Assembly (NCBI RefSeq): GCF_003205295.1
Contig: NZ_QJRP01000020.1
Span: 1-64,000, forward strand
Length of the DNA stretch: 64,000 bases
Direction of reading: 5' to 3'
Origin: Pseudomonas mosselii
GTDB taxonomy: Bacteria; Pseudomonadota; Gammaproteobacteria; Pseudomonadales; Pseudomonadaceae
The notes under the pieces are model-generated. The model made no database searches. It was given only the letters and a program-made list of their open reading frames with translations, and was not told where the DNA came from. Positions 25,282 through 32,461 of this stretch are shown here, piece by piece. Each line of letters opens with the position of its first letter. Within the stretch, counting starts at the first letter, position 1. Made by a program: the position numbers and the translations under genes.

Positions 25282-25629
25282 CTACTTGAATGCGCAGGCA
25301 CCCACCTCGGATGCAGTGCATTCACCATTTTTCCAGCCATCGCCAGCAGTTTGCTTGGTAGCGGCCAAGGTCAGGCTGGTCCCACCTTCATTTTCTCCCT
25401 CATAACGACAAATCACCGAACTCCCGGTAACTTTCGCGCCGACAAATGCGAAGGTGCTCAGGTCTTCTTCATTGGCCACTGGGTTATCACCCTCCCAGCC
25501 GCCTGCGGCGCTATAGGCGTAACCTTGTCCATCTTCTTTCTGGGAGATGCTTGAAACGCTCGGGCAAGTTGCGGCAGCTGCGTTACCTACCATCAGCAGG
25601 GCCAGCAGGGTAGTACAGATCATACGCAT
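25282..25629 (-). CDS. Small secreted protein, DUF3757-like
   Basis: A 115-residue protein with a Sec signal peptide (MRMICTTLLALLMVGNAAAA, cleavage near residue 20). The mature part has four cysteines (TCPSVSSI, VICRYEG, NGECTASEVGAC), probably disulfide-bonded, and a YSAAGGWEGDNP segment. The pattern recalls DUF3757 proteins of pseudomonads; this is tentative and the function is unknown. The start at 25629 has GAAGGAA 8 nt upstream. Confidence 0.65.
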   Translation of the reverse strand: MRMICTTLLALLMVGNAAAATCPSVSSISQKEDGQGYAYSAAGGWEGDNPVANEEDLSTFAFVGAKVTGSSVICRYEGENEGGTSLTLAATKQTAGDGWKNGECTASEVGACAFK

Positions 25630-25703
25630 GACAGCTATTCCTTCAGCAGAGTTGGGACGTTCATCATGTACAAGGCCTTTACAGCCCACCACTGGCAAAA
25701 ATG

Positions 25704-26177
25704 TCAGGTCGGCGCAGCCTGGAGGGGTAGATTGGACTTCTCCATGAGGATGGTGCGCTCCTCACCATGGAATTCATCACGAAGTTTCTGATACCCCAAT
25801 CGTGCGTAGAACCCTTGGGCGGTGATGGACGAAGGAACGCGCAGTGCAGTGATACCCGCCCTGATCGCCGCGGCATGGATGGCCTCCATCAGCAGTCTGC
25901 CAATCCCTGTCCCATGGTGGGTGGGCGCGACAAACACTGTCCTGACAACCTCGCCATCGAGGCTTGCTGTCCCCAGCAGATTATTCTGGTTGACCGCCAC
26001 GAAAACCACTCGGCTCTCGAGCAATGCACTGACCGCCGCAGGTGAAAAGCTTTGCTCTACCTGGGCGATCACCTCTGCCGGGTAATCCTGCGAGTTGGAT
26101 TCGCGCAGCGCCGCGATCACGATGCGGCTGATGGCTTCTGCGTCTTCGCGCTGAGCGCGGCGGACATGACATTCCAT
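25704..26177 (-). CDS. GNAT-family N-acetyltransferase
   Basis: A 157-residue GNAT protein. The acetyl-CoA-binding motif A is VRTVFVAPTHHGTGIGRLLM (R/Q-x-x-G-x-G/A as HHGTGIG), followed by AAAIRAGITALRVPSS and the motif B-like GFYARLGYQKL. The substrate cannot be predicted. The start MECHVRRAQ at 26177 was chosen because GGGA lies 6-7 nt upstream; in-frame ATGs at 26183 and 26207 are alternatives. Confidence 0.82.
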   Translation of the reverse strand: MECHVRRAQREDAEAISRIVIAALRESNSQDYPAEVIAQVEQSFSPAAVSALLESRVVFVAVNQNNLLGTASLDGEVVRTVFVAPTHHGTGIGRLLMEAIHAAAIRAGITALRVPSSITAQGFYARLGYQKLRDEFHGEERTILMEKSNLPLQAAPT

Positions 26178-26215
26178 GGACATTTCCCGAATTGATGGCT
26201 CTACCACATAACCCT

Positions 26216-26332
26216 TGTGGGAGCGGCCTTGCGTCGCGAAAGGGCCGCAAAGCGGCCCCCGGTTTCTGATGTGTTGCGAAGATTGCCGGGGCTGCTACGC
26301 AGCCCTTTCGCGACACAAGGCCGCTCCCACAG
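26216..26332. repeat. REP pair, GGGAGCGGCCTTGCGTCGCG type
   Basis: GTGGGAGCGGCCTTGCGTCG is matched by CGACACAAGGCCGCTCCCAC on the right, with inner AGCGGCCCC and GGGGCTGCTACGC segments. It lies between the GNAT gene and the DUF3077 gene. An additional single core (GGGCTTGCCCCGCGAT) lies at about 26653-26669. Confidence 0.83.
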
Positions 26333-26353
26333 GGCCCGCGTTTGCCTGTGGCG

Positions 26354-26623
26354 TCAGTGCTTCATCCCCAACTCCGCATCATCCATCAGCGCCTTGGCCA
26401 GCGCGCTCAGGTAATACGATGCCCAGATCAGCTGAGGTTTCTCCTCCATGATCCCGGTGATGGTCAGGTCGCACACGCAGCCCATCAACTCCGAAGCCTG
26501 TTCGCGTGCGTGCTGGCAAGGGATGCCGGGTTCGATGCAGAACAGCGGGTCGGTATGCTTTTCACCCTGGTAGAACTTGGTCTTGCCCACCGTGGTGTGG
26601 GGCGTGGTGTCGTCTGTGCTCAT
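26354..26623 (-). CDS. DUF3077-family small protein
   Basis: An 89-residue soluble protein: TVGKTKFYQGEKHTDPLFCIEPGIPC, followed by a helix HAREQASELMGCVCDLT and a C-terminal part with IWASYYLSALAKALMDDAEL. This matches the small DUF3077 family of Pseudomonas, whose function is unknown. A strong ribosome site (AGGGAGA) precedes the ATG. It lies next to a DUF6124-like gene on the same strand, a pairing often seen in fluorescent pseudomonads. Confidence 0.75.
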   Translation of the reverse strand: MSTDDTTPHTTVGKTKFYQGEKHTDPLFCIEPGIPCQHAREQASELMGCVCDLTITGIMEEKPQLIWASYYLSALAKALMDDAELGMKH

Positions 26624-26701
26624 TGCTCAATCTCCCTGAAATGATCGGTGCCTGGGCTTGCCCCGCGATTGCGTCAGCCCAGCCAACAAATGACTAAAGC
26701 C

Positions 26702-26947
26702 CTAGTGCAACGTCCGAGGCTCCACCTGCGGCATCTGCACCTGAATCAACGCCGATTCGAGCAGCACCCGCAGCGCCTCCATTTCATGCATCGCGGCCAT
26801 GACCAGAATCGACACGGGCGACTTGGGATGCAGCAGAACAGCCTGATGCGCCACGGTCTGCGCGCACAGGGCGTACTCCGTGGCCTGGATGATGGTGTCT
26901 TCGAGGGAGTGGTGGTTGTGGGGTGGATCGGGGACGATCTTTAACAT
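26702..26947 (-). CDS. DUF6124-family small protein
   Basis: An 81-residue protein starting MLKIVPDPPHNHHSLEDTII, then two predicted helices (ATEYALCAQTVAHQAVLL and VMAAMHEMEALRVLLESALI). This fits the DUF6124 family of small pseudomonad proteins with an N-terminal VPDPP motif and unknown function. The ATG has AAAGGGAAA upstream. The promoter region to its right is unusually rich in inverted repeats. Confidence 0.72.
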   Translation of the reverse strand: MLKIVPDPPHNHHSLEDTIIQATEYALCAQTVAHQAVLLHPKSPVSILVMAAMHEMEALRVLLESALIQVQMPQVEPRTLH

Positions 26948-26998
26948 AACAATTTCCCTTTGGTGGTGCGACCACCTGCCTGCTGTCAAACAGTAGGG

Positions 26999-27080
26999 TG
27001 GCAGCTGTACGTGGGTTGACAGACCGGCGGAAATTGCAAAGTTCCGGCGCACGCAAGCGTGCCCGCACGTACAGCTGCCA
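26999..27080. repeat. 15-bp perfect inverted repeat upstream of the DUF6124 gene
   Basis: TGGCAGCTGTACGTG (26999-27013) and CACGTACAGCTGCCA (27066-27080) are exact complements, separated by 52 bp that contain a second small hairpin (GCACGC-AA-GCGTGC). The element is 52 bp upstream of the DUF6124 start and differs from the REP families in this window. Confidence 0.7.
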
Positions 27081-27127
27081 TAAAGGTTGAGCTGCGTGCA
27101 ATTTGCCGTCACAGCCTGTCAAAGCTG

Positions 27128-27148
27128 TATCGTTGATGTGCAACGATA
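27128..27148. repeat. 8-bp hairpin TATCGTTG / CAACGATA
   Basis: Perfect 8-bp arms with a 5-nt loop (ATGTG). There is no T-run on either side, so it is more likely an operator-like dyad than a terminator. It lies at the right end of the dyad-rich block. Confidence 0.5.
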
Positions 27149-27489
27149 GACCGAGACTAGAGCCCCACCAGGGCGACCGCAACGGAAAAAAGACGGCAGG
27201 AGTGTATTTGGGAAATGGACTACAAGGAATAGGCTAAATCTGATTTGATGCCTAGATTTCGGACTCGCACGAAAGGTTGCCCGTCGCTGGCCAGGTAAGG
27301 TGAAAAGAGGTGGGCAGGTGCAGAATATTGGTCGAGAATTTTAGTTTCTAACCTCCCTTCAATATGGTGATGTCGAGTATCGGTAATTCTGCTTGTGCCT
27401 AGGGCTGCTAATAAATTGTGATTTAATTTTTTTGATGTGTGTTCCAGTTATTTTGGTTGCGTTTGCGTAGCAATGTTTTATAGGGTTGA

Positions 27490-28653
27490 CTATTTTTTTG
27501 TATTCTCTAGCTCTTCAAGAAGGCGGTGCTGGTTCATTTTGGTTAGCGCAATAATAACTCTTTCCTCAATTAACCCCTTGGATGATATATAGGACGTGCT
27601 CTCCCGTTTGCTGTATTGGATGTCTTCAAGGCTTCGTTTGTAAAGAAAGTCATAGCTTTCTGAGTAATAGGCCTGAGAAGTGCCGAGTTCGTGCAAGGCT
27701 AATAAGGTTGCAAGCTCTTCCTGGGTAAGGTTGTTTTCAATGAGTCCAATGTATTGATCTCTGAGTTCAAGGTTTTCTGGTTTAAATAGATTCTGTGCGC
27801 TGCCTGAGAGTATGTTGATTTTTGTGCGAGTGGCAAAAATAGTATTAAGTTTTTCGGTTGGGCAGTGTTGAATGGTGTTGTCTATTCCAAGGTAGCTGGA
27901 AAACTCCCTATGTTTTTGAATTAACTTCAACGCTTCGGAGTACTCAAGAGAACCAATGTTGTATCGGCTCTTTGTACTTGCCTTAATAGAGTCAAATGTA
28001 CCTGATGGGTCTCCCCATTGATTGCGGGGTGGCAGGATTTTTGCTATTTCTTCAAGATTGGCTCTAGAAAGTGATTTGGTGTAAGTGCCAGTTGCGTACT
28101 CGCTGCTAAGTAATCCTGAAAGTGTTTCGATATTTTCAAGGTTTTCGGTTAATTCCGAGTATGCTTCAGTAAAGCGACGCAGACCGATGATGGATTGATC
28201 AGTTAGGTGTTTTGTTCCTTCCTGGGAGTAAGGGTAGCGGAAAGTTTCCCCGGTTGGATCCATTGAAAAGAAATCCATAACTATCGATGTGCATTTGTCG
28301 ATGTGTTCGTTGTATCGACTGTCGCACTGTCTGGTCATTGCTTCAAGAAGTTTCCAAAGTATTTTGAGGTCGTGCGTTTTAATGATTTTTTCTTCGGGTA
28401 TGGATATTCCTGATTTGATATTTCCGATTTCTTTCAGTTGTGATTTTATAAATAGTTCAATTCTGTGGCGAGCGCAAAATACTATTGGATAAATTAGGGT
28501 GTCTGCTGTTCCGCCGTTAAAGACGGTGTTGCATAATACTGCTACAGCTTCGTCAAAGCCGTCGGAATATGTTGAGTGGTCTACCCATCCATTGTTACCT
28601 ACGCAGGCGTTAAATCTAAAATCATCATCTGTATCAAAGGTAGGGTTTCTCAC
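27490..28653 (-). CDS. AT-rich orphan protein with HEPN-like N-terminal region
   Basis: A 387-residue soluble, mostly helical protein. Its codon use is AT-rich and unlike every neighbour, a strong sign of transfer. Residues 55-106 (YPIVFCARHRIELFIKSQLK, then KTHDLKILWKLLEAM) resemble the first helices of HEPN-like proteins, in which an R/H-rich helix and an HDL motif recur; I see no certain R-x(4-6)-H ribonuclease motif. The rest has Glu/Leu-rich helices and no recognised domain. It sits alone between DUF6124 and nppD. A defence or toxin-like role is possible but unproven. Confidence 0.7.
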   Translation of the reverse strand: MRNPTFDTDDDFRFNACVGNNGWVDHSTYSDGFDEAVAVLCNTVFNGGTADTLIYPIVFCARHRIELFIKSQLKEIGNIKSGISIPEEKIIKTHDLKILWKLLEAMTRQCDSRYNEHIDKCTSIVMDFFSMDPTGETFRYPYSQEGTKHLTDQSIIGLRRFTEAYSELTENLENIETLSGLLSSEYATGTYTKSLSRANLEEIAKILPPRNQWGDPSGTFDSIKASTKSRYNIGSLEYSEALKLIQKHREFSSYLGIDNTIQHCPTEKLNTIFATRTKINILSGSAQNLFKPENLELRDQYIGLIENNLTQEELATLLALHELGTSQAYYSESYDFLYKRSLEDIQYSKRESTSYISSKGLIEERVIIALTKMNQHRLLEELENTKK

Positions 28654-28747
28654 CTTGTTATCCTTGTAAGGTGTTTCTAGGTATGTTTTTAATGTGGCTG
28701 ATTTTTGGTTGGGTTTGTGTGCGGGAGATTTGTGCGCATCAATTTTA

Positions 28748-30364
28748 TTAAAATTCCTTACTTCGCTCTGTGCCTAAAAACGCCGCCTCCAACAATTGCC
28801 TCGTATACCCATGCTGCGGTTCCTGGAAAATGGCCCCCGCATCCCCCTGTTCCACCACCTGCCCATGCTTGATCACCATCAACTGATGACTCAACGCCTT
28901 CACCACCGCCAGGTCATGACTGATAAACAGATAAGTCAGGTTGTACTTAACCTGCAAATTCCGCAAAAGCTCAACCACCTGCCGCTGCACCGTCCGATCC
29001 AGCGCCGAAGTCGGCTCATCCAGCAAAATCAAAGCAGGCTTCAACACCAACGCCCGAGCAATCGCAATCCGCTGCCGCTGCCCCCCAGAAAACTCATGGG
29101 GATACCGATGCCGCGTCCTCGGATCCAGCCCCACTTCCTCCAACGCCGCAATAATCGCCGCTTCCTGCTCATCCGGTGTACCGATCTTGTGAATCCGTAA
29201 CCCTTCGCCAACGATATCCGCCACGCACATGCGCGGGCTCAGGCTGCCAAAGGGATCCTGAAACACCACCTGCATCTCCCGCCGTAGCGGTCGCACGGCC
29301 TTCTGGTTCAGCCCTTCAAGATTCTGCCCATGGAAGCGAATACCACCCTGGCTGGAAATCAACCGCAGGATGGCTAGTCCCAAGGTGGACTTGCCCGACC
29401 CGCTCTCGCCAACGATCCCCAGCGTCTGCCCCTGTGGCAGGCTGAAGTTCACCCCATCCACGGCCTTGACATGGTCCACGGTCCGGCGCAGCAGCCCCTT
29501 CTTGATCGGGAACCACACCTTCAGATCCTTGACCTCCAGCAACGGCGCCCCTTCGGCATTCGCAGCGGGTGCGCCGCTGGGTTCGGCATTGATCAGCATC
29601 TGCGTATACGGATGCTGCGGCTTGCTGAACAGCGTGGCGCAATCGGCCTGCTCGACGATCTTGCCGCACTGCATCACGCACACGCGGTGGGCGATGCGGC
29701 GCACCAGGTTGAGGTCGTGGCTGATCAGCAGCAGGGCCATGCCGAGGCGCGCCTGCAGCTCCTTGAGCAGGTCGAGAATCTTCAACTGCACGGTCACGTC
29801 GAGCGCCGTGGTGGGCTCGTCGGCAATCAACAGTTCGGGCTCGTTGGCCAGGGCCATGGCGATCATCACCCGCTGGCGCTGGCCACCGGACAGCTCATGG
29901 GGCAGGGCTTTCAGGCGCTTGTGCGGTTCGGGAATGCCGACCAGTTCCAGCAGCTCCAGTGTGCGCGCAGTGGCGGCCTTGCCGGTCAGCCCCTTGTGCA
30001 GCAACAGGATCTCGTTGATCTGCTTCTCGATGCTGTGCAGCGGGTTCAGCGAGGTCATCGGCTCCTGGAAGATCATCGCAATACGGTTGCCGCGAATCCG
30101 CTGCATGGGCTTCTCGCCCAGGTGCAGCAGGTCTTTGCCTTCGTAATGGATGGTGCCGGAGGGATGCCGGGCCAGCGGGTAGGGCAGCAGGCGCAGGATC
30201 GAGTGGGCGGTCACCGACTTGCCCGAGCCGCTTTCGCCCACCAGGGCCAGGGTCTCGCCCTTGCGGATGTCGAAGCTGATGCCGTCGACCACGCGGTTGA
30301 CCTGCTCGCCAGTGACGAACTCCACCGCCAGGTCGCGGACTTCGATCAGGGTGTCTTGGCTCAT
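28748..30364 (-). CDS. nppD: NppD, double-ATPase subunit of the peptide-nucleoside ABC importer
   Basis: A 538-residue protein with two ABC ATPase halves. Walker A motifs are GESGSGKSV (about residue 41) and GESGSGKST (about residue 318); signature motifs LSGGQRQRV and FSGGQRQRI and Walker B regions LLIADEPTTALD and ILLDEPTSALD follow. Length and architecture are those of YejF/NppD. It is the last gene of the npp operon, 1 nt after nppC. Its stop codon directly borders the AT-rich accessory segment. Confidence 0.92.
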   Translation of the reverse strand: MSQDTLIEVRDLAVEFVTGEQVNRVVDGISFDIRKGETLALVGESGSGKSVTAHSILRLLPYPLARHPSGTIHYEGKDLLHLGEKPMQRIRGNRIAMIFQEPMTSLNPLHSIEKQINEILLLHKGLTGKAATARTLELLELVGIPEPHKRLKALPHELSGGQRQRVMIAMALANEPELLIADEPTTALDVTVQLKILDLLKELQARLGMALLLISHDLNLVRRIAHRVCVMQCGKIVEQADCATLFSKPQHPYTQMLINAEPSGAPAANAEGAPLLEVKDLKVWFPIKKGLLRRTVDHVKAVDGVNFSLPQGQTLGIVGESGSGKSTLGLAILRLISSQGGIRFHGQNLEGLNQKAVRPLRREMQVVFQDPFGSLSPRMCVADIVGEGLRIHKIGTPDEQEAAIIAALEEVGLDPRTRHRYPHEFSGGQRQRIAIARALVLKPALILLDEPTSALDRTVQRQVVELLRNLQVKYNLTYLFISHDLAVVKALSHQLMVIKHGQVVEQGDAGAIFQEPQHGYTRQLLEAAFLGTERSKEF

Positions 30365-30365
30365 G

Positions 30366-31385
30366 TCATTTCCTCGGGTCGAAGGCGTCGCGGGCGGATT
30401 CGCCGATGAATACCAGCAGGCTCAGCATCACCGCCAGCACGGCGAAGGCGCTGATGCCCAGCCACGGGGCTTGCAGGTTGGACTTGCCCTGGGCCACCAG
30501 CTCGCCCAGTGACGGGGAACCTGCGGGCAGGCCGAAGCCTAAGAAGTCCAGGGCGGTGAGGGTGCCGATGGCGCCGGTGAGGATGAACGGCATGAAGGTC
30601 ATGGTCGAGATCATGGCGTTGGGCAGGATGTGGCGGTACATGATCGGGCCATTGCGCATGCCCAAGGCGCGGGCGGCGCGTACGTATTCGAGGTTGCGCC
30701 CGCGCAGGAACTCGGCGCGCACCACGTCCACCAGGCTCATCCACGAGAACAGCAGCATGATGCCCAGCAGCCACCAGAAGTTGGGCTGCACGAAGCTGGC
30801 GAGGATGATCAGCAGGTACAGCACCGGCAGGCCGGACCAGATCTCCAGAAAGCGCTGGCCGGCCAGGTCCACCCAGCCGCCGTAGAAGCCCTGCAAGGCG
30901 CCGGCGATCACGCCGACGATGGAGCTGGCGATGGTCAGCGTGAGGGCGAACAGCACCGAGATGCGAAAACCATAGATCACCCGGGCCAGCACGTCGCGGC
31001 CCTGGTCGTCGGTGCCCAGCAGGTTGTCGGTGGAGGGCGGTGCTGGGGCCGGTACTTTCAGGTCGTAGTTGATGCTCTGGTAGCTGTAGGGGATCGGCGC
31101 CCACAGCACGAAGGCGTCCTTCTTCTCCATCAGCTCGCGGATGTACGGGCTCTTGTAGTTGGCCTCCAGCGGGAACTCGCCGCCAAAGGTCGTCTCCGGG
31201 TAGCGCTTGAAGGCGGGGAAGTACCACTCGCCGTCGTAGCGCACGGCAATCGGCTTGTCGTTGGCGATGAACTCGGCGCCCAGGCTCAGCACGAACAGCA
31301 CCAGGAAGATCCACAGCGACCACCAGCCGCGGCGGTTGGCCTTGAAGCGCTCGAAGCGCCGGCGATTGAGGGGGGACAGGGCCAT
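30366..31385 (-). CDS. nppC: NppC, ABC importer permease (YejE-like)
   Basis: A 339-residue inner-membrane permease with an N-terminal helix, a long extracytoplasmic loop (FPAFKRYPETTFGGEFPLEA ... ELMEKKDAFVLWAPIPYS) typical of YejE, and a C-terminal permease domain with the EAA-type loop ARALGMRNGPIMYRHILPN. It pairs with NppB to form the channel. It is 1 nt from both nppB and nppD. Confidence 0.92.
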   Translation of the reverse strand: MALSPLNRRRFERFKANRRGWWSLWIFLVLFVLSLGAEFIANDKPIAVRYDGEWYFPAFKRYPETTFGGEFPLEANYKSPYIRELMEKKDAFVLWAPIPYSYQSINYDLKVPAPAPPSTDNLLGTDDQGRDVLARVIYGFRISVLFALTLTIASSIVGVIAGALQGFYGGWVDLAGQRFLEIWSGLPVLYLLIILASFVQPNFWWLLGIMLLFSWMSLVDVVRAEFLRGRNLEYVRAARALGMRNGPIMYRHILPNAMISTMTFMPFILTGAIGTLTALDFLGFGLPAGSPSLGELVAQGKSNLQAPWLGISAFAVLAVMLSLLVFIGESARDAFDPRK

Positions 31386-31386
31386 G

Positions 31387-32460
31387 TCAGTGCTCCCGGC
31401 TGGCGAAGTCGATGCGCGGATCGACCAGGGTGTAGGTGAGGTCGCCGATCAGCTTCACCACAAGACCCAGCAGGGTGAAGATGAACAAGGTGCCGAACAC
31501 CACCGGGTAGTCGCGGTTGATCGCCGCCTCGAAACTCATCAGGCCCAGGCCGTCGAGGCTGAAGATCACCTCGATCAGCAGGGACCCTGTGAAGAAGATG
31601 CCAATGAACGCCGAGGGGAAGCCGGCGATCACCAGCAGCATGGCGTTGCGGAACACATGGCCGTAAAGCACGCGGGTGCGGCTCAGGCCCTTGGCCTTGG
31701 CGGTGACCACGTACTGCTTGTTGATCTCGTCGAGGAAGCTGTTCTTGGTCAGCAGGGTCATGGTGGCGAAGTTTCCGATCACCAACGCGGTGATCGGCAG
31801 CACCAGGTGCCAGAAGTAGTCGAGCACCTTGCCGGTGGTGGAGAGCTCATCGAAGTTGTTGGAGGTCAGCCCGCGCAGCGGGAACCAGTCGAAGTAGCTG
31901 CCGCCGGCGAACAGCACGATCAGCAAAATGGCGAACAGGAACGCGGGGATGGCGTAGCCGACGATGATCGCCGAGCTGGTCCATACGTCGAAGTGGCTGC
32001 CGTGGCGCACGGCCTTGGCGATCCCCAGGGGTATCGACACCAGGTACATGATCAGCGTGCTCCATAGCCCCAGCGAAATGGACACGGGCATCTTCTCGGC
32101 GATCAGGTCGATGACCTTGGCGTCGCGGAAGAAGCTGTTGCCAAAGTCCAGCTGGGCGTAGTTCTTGACCATGATCCACAGCCGCTCGGGCGCGGACTTG
32201 TCGAAGCCGTACATGCGCTCGATCTCGGCGATCAGCGCCGGGTCCAGACCTTGCGCGCCGCGGTAGTTGGAGCCGGCCACCGAAACTTCGGCGCCGCCGC
32301 CGGCAATGCGGCTGGTGGCGCCTTCGAAGCCTTCGAGCTTGGCGATCATCTGCTCCACCGGGCCGCCGGGGGCGGCCTGGACGATGATGAAGTTGATGAT
32401 GAGGATGCCGAACAGGGTCGGGATGATCAGCAGCAGGCGCCGCAGGATATAGGCCAGCAT
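31387..32460 (-). CDS. nppB: NppB, ABC importer permease (YejB-like)
   Basis: A 357-residue permease of the DppB/YejB type: N-terminal MLAYILRRLLLIIPTLFGIL, the conserved loop TAKAKGLSRTRVLYGHVFRN (EAA motif) and SLLIEVIFSLDGLGLMSFEA near the C-terminus. Six membrane segments are expected. It partners NppC; 1 nt separates it from each neighbouring gene. Confidence 0.92.
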   Translation of the reverse strand: MLAYILRRLLLIIPTLFGILIINFIIVQAAPGGPVEQMIAKLEGFEGATSRIAGGGAEVSVAGSNYRGAQGLDPALIAEIERMYGFDKSAPERLWIMVKNYAQLDFGNSFFRDAKVIDLIAEKMPVSISLGLWSTLIMYLVSIPLGIAKAVRHGSHFDVWTSSAIIVGYAIPAFLFAILLIVLFAGGSYFDWFPLRGLTSNNFDELSTTGKVLDYFWHLVLPITALVIGNFATMTLLTKNSFLDEINKQYVVTAKAKGLSRTRVLYGHVFRNAMLLVIAGFPSAFIGIFFTGSLLIEVIFSLDGLGLMSFEAAINRDYPVVFGTLFIFTLLGLVVKLIGDLTYTLVDPRIDFASREH

Positions 32461-32461
32461 G

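Larger units (their letters stand above)
26948..27489. other. Dyad-rich, partly AT-rich 542-bp non-coding block
   Basis: No supported gene. The left half (26948-27160) is packed with symmetry: a 15-bp perfect inverted repeat (26999-27013 / 27066-27080), a tight GCACGC-AA-GCGTGC hairpin between its arms, repeated CTGTCAAA motifs (about 26983 and 27115), and an 8-bp hairpin at 27128-27148. From about 27220 the DNA becomes AT-rich and leads into the foreign-looking gene at 27490. The composition change suggests one border of an insertion near 27.2 kb. Confidence 0.55.

Noticed and set aside
27128..27148. Hairpin considered as an intrinsic terminator
   Set aside because: No T-run on either strand and no gene ending close by.
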